64,000 nucleotides of DNA from Prochlorococcus marinus XMU1419 (GTDB lineage: Bacteria; Cyanobacteriota; Cyanobacteriia; PCC-6307; Cyanobiaceae). Location: assembly GCF_017695955.1 (NCBI RefSeq), contig NZ_JAAORO010000003.1, positions 372,001 to 436,000 on the forward strand. Reading direction: 5' to 3'. Position 1 is the first letter of the stretch; each line of letters opens with the position of its first letter. Under the pieces are notes generated by a model that was given only the letters and a program-made list of their open reading frames with translations, made no database searches and was not told where the DNA came from. This document shows positions 58,860 to 64,000 of the stretch, in pieces. The translations under genes and the position numbers were made by a program.

Positions 58860-60308
58860 CTAATCAAAAGGTAGCATATAGTTAATTTGTTTTGAGGGTT
58901 GAATGTTTTGCAAAAGTAATCTTCCCCAGTTTCTTTTATTTGCTCTTCCATCTAAAATTATTAACTTACCTGAGTTCCTTCTTAAAGGAGAAATAGATCT
59001 TTCGAGTTTTATTCTGGCTTGAGGAAGAAAGAAATCTCTAAACCAATCTTGAGAAAGCTTGTTTTTGTGAGAAACTGTAATTGCATTAATAGGTTCTGTC
59101 ATATTAGGAATCGGAAGTAGAGGAATGATAATTTGTTCTGGAATTTGAATTAAATTAGAATTCATAATCCACCAGTCAAAACTAGAGCAAAGAATTTCAT
59201 TTTTACCGGAGGGAATTGTCTCTAGCAATACCCTCTTACCGTACTTAGAAGCTAATTCTGTAGCAAGATTAGTTTTTAAATCAATATCGTCAGTCAAAAC
59301 TAAAGTTAAACCCTTTCTAAAAAGTATTAACTTTTTACATTTATCTAAGATTGAATTGATAAAAAGAGGATTATTAGGAAGCAACTGTCTAGGAGGTACA
59401 TATAATGATATTTTTTTCTCTTCAAAATTACTTTTAAAATTAATAACCAAGTCAATATCTAAACTGTGCTTTTTAAGATACTTTTGAAAAAAATTATCTT
59501 TTCTCAATGCTGATAAAAAAACAAATTTATTATTTGAAAAGAATTCCCTAATTTGAGAAAGTTCATCGATTGGCTGCAAATACAAATTCCACTCTAAATT
59601 CGTATCATTTAATTTTACCCAGCATGCCCATCCTTGAGATAATGCTTTATTAACACTTAAAAATTTTTCAGAAAAAAAAGAATTCTCATAAAAAAAATTT
59701 GACAAAAAACTAATTTCTTTTTCATCTAAATTAATAAAACTATTGCCTAAAACTTTTCTCATGAAAAACTTTTTCTTTAAAGAATCATATACGTTTATAA
59801 ATTTTTGATTGATTAATTCAAATTCTTTAGTATTTCTTGTCCAATCCTTTTTTAGTAAAGAAATTCTAAAATGATTTTTTAAATCTTGTTTTATACCCTC
59901 AATTCCAGAGTAAACTATTCGATGATTTTTCAGATTAAGTAAATTGGGATCATTGAGTAAATCTTGAATTGTTATCAAGCGAACAAGATGATTTGCAAAA
60001 ATTAGTTGATCATTTTTAAGAATGAAATTAAAACCTAGATTCTTCATTAAATCAATCTGAAATTGCCTTATATATTGAATTTTTTGTTTAGATAAAACCA
60101 AAATTGAATCTTTTTCTTTTAAAAAAAGAGAAATTAAAATTGGAGGTAGCCATTCATCAGTAAAAAAAATTTCTGAATTAATTAAATATGTAGAATCATT
60201 TTCAATACACTTTGAAATTATTCTCCCAAAAGAATATATATGTTTCCATTTGATACTTTGATCTCTCAAAAAGTTTTTCAAATAACGATGACTTAAAATT
60301 TCAAGCAT
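58860..60308 (-). CDS. DinG/Rad3-like protein that has lost ATPase motifs
   Basis: 482 residues. The C-terminal 'QARIKLERSISPLRRNSGKLIILDGRANKRNWGRL' aligns with the motif VI region and end of DinG helicases, but QxxGRxxR is not preserved. In the N-terminal part where a Walker A GxGKT should stand there is only 'LINSEIFFTDEWLP', and no DEAH box is seen. The middle is Lys/Phe/Asn-rich. It is therefore probably a helicase-fold protein without ATP hydrolysis, with a function unknown to me. No frameshift is visible and the frame is intact. Confidence 0.6.
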   Translation of the reverse strand: MLEILSHRYLKNFLRDQSIKWKHIYSFGRIISKCIENDSTYLINSEIFFTDEWLPPILISLFLKEKDSILVLSKQKIQYIRQFQIDLMKNLGFNFILKNDQLIFANHLVRLITIQDLLNDPNLLNLKNHRIVYSGIEGIKQDLKNHFRISLLKKDWTRNTKEFELINQKFINVYDSLKKKFFMRKVLGNSFINLDEKEISFLSNFFYENSFFSEKFLSVNKALSQGWACWVKLNDTNLEWNLYLQPIDELSQIREFFSNNKFVFLSALRKDNFFQKYLKKHSLDIDLVINFKSNFEEKKISLYVPPRQLLPNNPLFINSILDKCKKLILFRKGLTLVLTDDIDLKTNLATELASKYGKRVLLETIPSGKNEILCSSFDWWIMNSNLIQIPEQIIIPLLPIPNMTEPINAITVSHKNKLSQDWFRDFFLPQARIKLERSISPLRRNSGKLIILDGRANKRNWGRLLLQNIQPSKQINYMLPFD

Positions 60309-60404
60309 TTATAATTAATTTAATTTCAAACATATGCAAAATTTTATGAACCTAATATACAAAAAATTGTTATCAATATAAGAAAGTCTCGAATTTATTA
60401 ATTT

Positions 60405-61244
60405 ATGAAAATTGGAATAGTAGGATTAGGTTTAATAGGAGGATCATTAGGATTAAAACTCCAAAGTCTGAACCATACAATTTATGGTATAGCTAATAAT
60501 GAAATTAATAAAAAAAAAGCTAAAGAAAAAAAGCTCGCCAATTTTATTAGCTGTGATCTTAACTTATTAAAAGAATGTGAACTCATAATTTTGGCATTGC
60601 CTATTAAGGATCTAATTAATCCATCTGAACGATTAGTAGCATCAATACCACAAGAATCTTTCTTAACTGATGTAGGCTCTGTTAAAGAACAAATTGTCGA
60701 TAAATGGGAAAAATTACATCCTAAATTTATTGGATCTCATCCAATGGCAGGTACAGAAAAAAGAGGAGTTGATTCGGGTTTTGAAGGTCTTTTTAAAAAT
60801 GCAATGTGGGTTATTACCCCTACAGAAAATAGTGATTTAAATGCAATTAAAACTATTTCAGAACTAATCAAGTCGATGGATTGCGCAATTTGTCAAGCCA
60901 CACCAAAAGAGCACGATAAAGCAGTATCTCTAATTTCTCATTTGCCTATATTTTTAGCTTCTGCCCTAATTGAAGCTGCACATACAAAAAATAATCAATC
61001 CGTAGCAGACCTCGCACAAAAATTGGCATCTACAGGATTTTCAGACACTTCCAGAGTTGGAGGCGGTAATGAACAACTAGGCTTAGAATTAGCTATGAAT
61101 AATCAGATGAATATTTTAAATGCAATTAATATTTTTAAAAATAAACTAAATTTATTGGAATCTCTTATAAAAGAAAAAAATTGGGAGTTACTTGCTAAAA
61201 AACTTACTGAAGCAAAAGAAATCAGGAAAATATTTATAAATTAA
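60405..61244 (+). CDS. tyrA: Prephenate/arogenate dehydrogenase
   Basis: 279 residues. It gives tyrosine via arogenate or 4-hydroxyphenylpyruvate. The NAD(P)-binding GLGLIGG is at 7-13; 'GSHPMAGTEKRG' is the substrate block with catalytic His. In cyanobacteria the arogenate-type reaction is usual. Its 3' end overlaps the convergent flavoprotein gene by 11 bp. Confidence 0.94.
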   Translation: MKIGIVGLGLIGGSLGLKLQSLNHTIYGIANNEINKKKAKEKKLANFISCDLNLLKECELIILALPIKDLINPSERLVASIPQESFLTDVGSVKEQIVDKWEKLHPKFIGSHPMAGTEKRGVDSGFEGLFKNAMWVITPTENSDLNAIKTISELIKSMDCAICQATPKEHDKAVSLISHLPIFLASALIEAAHTKNNQSVADLAQKLASTGFSDTSRVGGGNEQLGLELAMNNQMNILNAINIFKNKLNLLESLIKEKNWELLAKKLTEAKEIRKIFIN

Positions 61245-62739
61245 AATTTTTTATTCCTTTGGAAGCTAAAATTTGCCTCGAAACCATTAAGGCAGACTGA
61301 CTCACACCTGCAGTTCCCTCTCCTGGATAAATTGAATCTCCACATATCCATAAACCTTCAAAAGGAGTCCTACTTGATAATCCAAATAAACCAAAAATCT
61401 CTGGATTTTGACCAAGTCCGCCAACTATTCCATTTGGTCTATTTGTCCATTTTTCAAATCCCAATGGAGTTGCTAATTCCCTATGTAGCCAATTTTCAGG
61501 AAGAATATCAAATTGACTTTCCAATTCAAGTGATATTTTTTTCATGAAATCTTTTTTTCTCCTTAAATAATTTTGTTTATCTAAATCAAACCAATCTTTT
61601 GTCTTAGTAAAAATACTTGCTATTAAAGTAACCTCTCCTATAGGTGCTCTGCCATCACCATCTTCGCTAATTGAAACAAATAATGAACCAAATTCATTCG
61701 AAACAAATTGATAATGATTAGAAAAAATTTTTTTTATATGTTCTTTTTTTAATGCGGAATAGAAAACTACTGCTCCACTTGGATCAGGCAAATTAGTAAG
61801 TCGATTTTTATAAGTTAGTTTTCTATTAAGTGGTCCCTTCAAATGCTTCAGCAAAGATTGAGGTGGCGCGGTATAAATCAAATCTTTTGCTTCATAAACA
61901 AAAGAATTTTTTTTCGAATTAGCAGATAATTTCCAACGAATATTTACATCATCAAAATTTATAGAATTGACTTTTTGGCCAAAAATCAAATTAACTCCAG
62001 TTTTTTTTAATGAACTTTCTAATGCTTCACTTAAAGACTGCATAGATTTTTTAAGATGCCAAAGACCATGTGGTTGTTGACATATTTGTAAAACAGTTGA
62101 TCCATATAATGCTGCAGTGTTATAAACATCCTCTTGGGAATAGAGTTTAAGTTGAAGATTTAAGAATTTTATCAAGCGCTCGTTCTTAGATAATCCACAT
62201 ATACGCAATAAATCAAAGATAGTAGATTTAAGTAAGATCCCAGTGACGAGGTTTGACGGAACTAGTGCTTTAAGAAGTTGAGAAAAATCCCAAAAGTTAC
62301 TGATTGGCAGCACTGGATTATTATTTGCAAATAACCAATTGCTTTGATGTATTCGGTTACAAAGATTCCAAAATCGACTACTTCCTGGAAACTGCATTTC
62401 TTGTTCAGCAATCCATTTACTTTTTTCATACCAAATAGATATTGGCTTTAGACCATCTTTCAAATCCACAATGCAAGCAGGGTCTAAAATAGTAGCTTCA
62501 GGAGATTGAATATCTAAAAAATTAAAAATTCTTGAATGTATTCCTCCTTTCTCTAAACCCGCAACTTGAGTTGCGCCAACATCAAAAATATAATTCTTTC
62601 TTTTAAAAGTGCCTGCACATCCACCTGCTTGCGAATGAGATTCTATTAAAGTTACAGATAAACCTTGCTTTGATAAAATTGCTGCAGATGTTAGTCCTGC
62701 TATACCAGCACCCACAACAACAACTTCAGACTTACTCAT
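61234..62739 (-). CDS. CrtD/CrtH-like FAD-dependent carotenoid oxidoreductase
   Basis: 501 residues. The FAD Rossmann motif VVGAGIAGL begins near residue 8. 'GGCAGTFKRKNYIFDVGATQVAGLE' and the C-terminal 'GDSIYPGEGTAGVSQSALMVSRQIL' are typical of carotenoid desaturases/isomerases. It best recalls the cyanobacterial C-3',4' desaturase CrtD group, which acts in myxoxanthophyll synthesis, but Prochlorococcus is not known to make that pigment. A role as carotene isomerase or something else is possible. The start is 4 bp from the divergent kinase gene. Confidence 0.7.
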   Translation of the reverse strand: MSKSEVVVVGAGIAGLTSAAILSKQGLSVTLIESHSQAGGCAGTFKRKNYIFDVGATQVAGLEKGGIHSRIFNFLDIQSPEATILDPACIVDLKDGLKPISIWYEKSKWIAEQEMQFPGSSRFWNLCNRIHQSNWLFANNNPVLPISNFWDFSQLLKALVPSNLVTGILLKSTIFDLLRICGLSKNERLIKFLNLQLKLYSQEDVYNTAALYGSTVLQICQQPHGLWHLKKSMQSLSEALESSLKKTGVNLIFGQKVNSINFDDVNIRWKLSANSKKNSFVYEAKDLIYTAPPQSLLKHLKGPLNRKLTYKNRLTNLPDPSGAVVFYSALKKEHIKKIFSNHYQFVSNEFGSLFVSISEDGDGRAPIGEVTLIASIFTKTKDWFDLDKQNYLRRKKDFMKKISLELESQFDILPENWLHRELATPLGFEKWTNRPNGIVGGLGQNPEIFGLFGLSSRTPFEGLWICGDSIYPGEGTAGVSQSALMVSRQILASKGIKNFNL

Positions 62740-62743
62740 TACA

Positions 62744-63622
62744 ATGCAAAAATTATCACCTTTTGAAGTTAGCGAAATTTGTAATGAATTAGGTGAACCT
62801 TATCCAAAAAGTATTGAACAAGTTCATGGGGGTGATATTCATAGTGCATGGAAAATAGAATTTGCAAACAAAAAATTATTTCTCAAAAGAAACGATAGGC
62901 ACAAAAACTTTCTTGAATTTGAAAAATATTGTCTACAAAATTTGAGAGATTATAGTAACGAAAAAAACTTAATTATTCCTGAAGTTATTACATTTAGAAA
63001 TTTTAAAAATGTAGAAATTCTTCTGATGGAATGGATAGATATGCAAAATTTTGATCAAAAAAACCTTGGTAAAGGTTTAGGAGAAATGCACTTAAATTCA
63101 ACAGAATCTAATCCAAAAATTTTTGGGTATCCGATTGAAGGTTTTATAGGATTAACAGATCAGTTGAAAGGCTGGGAACATAATTGGGTAGATTGTTTTT
63201 TAAACTTACGAATAATACCTCAATTATCAATTCTTAAATCAAATTTTTTAAACAAAGAAACCATAAATAAAGTTAATGAAAAAATTAGATCAGAATTGCT
63301 GAAGCATAAACCAATAAATACTCTTATTCATGGTGATTTGTGGTCAGGGAATGTTGGAATAGATAAAAGTGGTAGAGGAGTTATATTTGACCCAGCATCT
63401 TGGTGGGCAGATAATGAAGTAGATATCGCTATGACAAGACTATTTGGAGGTTTTGATAAAGAATTTTATGATGAGTATCATAAAATTTTTCCCATAAGAG
63501 AAGGATTCGAAAAGAGAATTATAATTTATAATTTTTACCACATATTGAATCACGCCAATATGTTTGGAGGTACATACTTTAACCAAGTAAAAGATTACGT
63601 TAAATCAATACTTAAAATGTAA
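62744..63622 (+). CDS. Fructosamine kinase family protein
   Basis: 292 residues. The APH-like kinase fold holds the catalytic HGD (H196-D198) in LIHGDLWSGN, and 'IFDPASWWADNEVDIAM' carries the metal-binding Asp. FN3K relatives phosphorylate ketosamines (glycated amines) to allow their breakdown. The ATP Lys region 'KKLFLKRN' is present. Its start is 4 bp from the divergent flavoprotein. Confidence 0.85.
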   Translation: MQKLSPFEVSEICNELGEPYPKSIEQVHGGDIHSAWKIEFANKKLFLKRNDRHKNFLEFEKYCLQNLRDYSNEKNLIIPEVITFRNFKNVEILLMEWIDMQNFDQKNLGKGLGEMHLNSTESNPKIFGYPIEGFIGLTDQLKGWEHNWVDCFLNLRIIPQLSILKSNFLNKETINKVNEKIRSELLKHKPINTLIHGDLWSGNVGIDKSGRGVIFDPASWWADNEVDIAMTRLFGGFDKEFYDEYHKIFPIREGFEKRIIIYNFYHILNHANMFGGTYFNQVKDYVKSILKM

Positions 63623-63629
63623 TCTATAA

Positions 63630-63995
63630 CTAACCAAGATATGTTTTTTTAAGATTTTGTACTTTATCTAAAACAGCTTCACGATTTTCACTAGTGCGAA
63701 GATTTTGCCAGCTCCATTGACCAACAACAATTACTCCAAGAAGTTCTAGTAATCCAGGTAGAATTGGGAAAAAATTAATTGTGTCAATAATAACTTTAAT
63801 TATTATCTGAGCTATTACGACAACAGCAATTATGCCTGCCGCTTTGCCATACTTACCCATTTGAGTCCAATCAACCTTACCAAGGGTCTCATTGACTTTT
63901 CCCATTACATCAGAGTACTTGTCTGAAAAGCTTTTAGTTTCTGAGCTTGTAGCGGAGCCGGAGTCTTGATTAGACTCTGGTGTGTTATCACTCAT
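63630..63995 (-). CDS. CAAD/CURT1-like thylakoid membrane protein
   Basis: 121 residues. An acidic Ser-rich N-terminus precedes an amphipathic helix and two membrane helices (about 51-70 and 76-95); the C-terminal 'SWQNLRTSENREAVLDKVQNLKKTYLG' is amphipathic. This is the CAAD domain (cyanobacterial aminoacyl-tRNA synthetase appended domain), related to CURT1 that bends thylakoid margins. It converges with the kinase gene, 7 bp apart. Function in curvature is inferred from the family. Confidence 0.8.
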   Translation of the reverse strand: MSDNTPESNQDSGSATSSETKSFSDKYSDVMGKVNETLGKVDWTQMGKYGKAAGIIAVVVIAQIIIKVIIDTINFFPILPGLLELLGVIVVGQWSWQNLRTSENREAVLDKVQNLKKTYLG

Positions 63996-64000
63996 GAAAT

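Noticed and set aside
1-64000. CRISPR arrays, IS elements, prophage or rRNA operon
   Set aside because: No regularly spaced identical repeats, transposase, phage structural gene or rRNA sequence was seen.

Overview
This window looks like the chromosome of a high-light-adapted Prochlorococcus. By eye the DNA is very AT-rich (roughly 30% GC) and tightly packed, and no phycobilisome genes are seen. The gene set is that of a streamlined marine picocyanobacterium: psaA/psaB, psaL/psaI, ndhN, ldpA, ferredoxin-dependent glutamate synthase, a CbiG-CobJ fusion, LL-diaminopimelate aminotransferase and an MPBQ-type methyltransferase. The species assignment is inferred from gene content and order; I could not search a database.

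Layout. 0-4.1 kb: a cell-surface glycosyltransferase (cut by the left edge), a family 2 glycosyltransferase and a cobalamin-binding-type radical SAM enzyme. 4.1-11.4 kb: clpS, dapL, rne overlapping rnhB, a DUF1997 protein, pheA, an MPBQ/MSBQ methyltransferase and a LON-domain protein. 11.4-16.1 kb (minus strand): the str operon rpsL-rpsG-fusA-tuf with rpsJ attached. 16.3-22.1 kb: gltB with a YCII gene directly behind it, then lipA. 22.1-27.2 kb is more accessory: a serine-recombinase-like protein with an altered active site, a small acidic partner, a divergent pair of wall-type enzymes whose start codons are 3 bp apart, psaI-psaL, and a membrane glycosyltransferase. 27.3-31.9 kb: psaA-psaB with a strong terminator. 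32-35.4 kb: cobJ, a HAD phosphatase and a TM2-domain protein.

35.4-36.73 kb is the one clearly unusual stretch. It is a gene-poor islet on the 3' side of tRNA-Ser(GCT). It carries an imperfect direct copy of the tRNA 3' end, two clusters of a 12-bp repeat, small ORFs with their own terminator, and one small ORF with a strong Shine-Dalgarno. It looks like a minimal or decayed tRNA-targeted insertion.

36.8-54.7 kb: alr and an HNH nuclease, then one very long minus-strand run from rplC (54.7 kb) to prfA (38.6 kb). It joins the S10, spc and alpha ribosomal operons with secY, adk, rpoA, truA, rplM, rpsI and rpmE. L36 and L31 have lost zinc-ligand cysteines. 55-64 kb: ndhN, ldpA, tRNA-Gln, a HAD protein, recA behind a perfect LexA-type operator, a DUF2839 protein, a DinG-like protein without ATPase motifs, tyrA, a CrtD-like flavoprotein, a fructosamine-kinase-like protein and a CAAD/CURT1-type membrane protein.

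Functionally the window joins translation, photosystem I, nitrogen assimilation and aromatic/lysine amino-acid synthesis. No IS element, CRISPR array, rRNA operon or prophage was seen.
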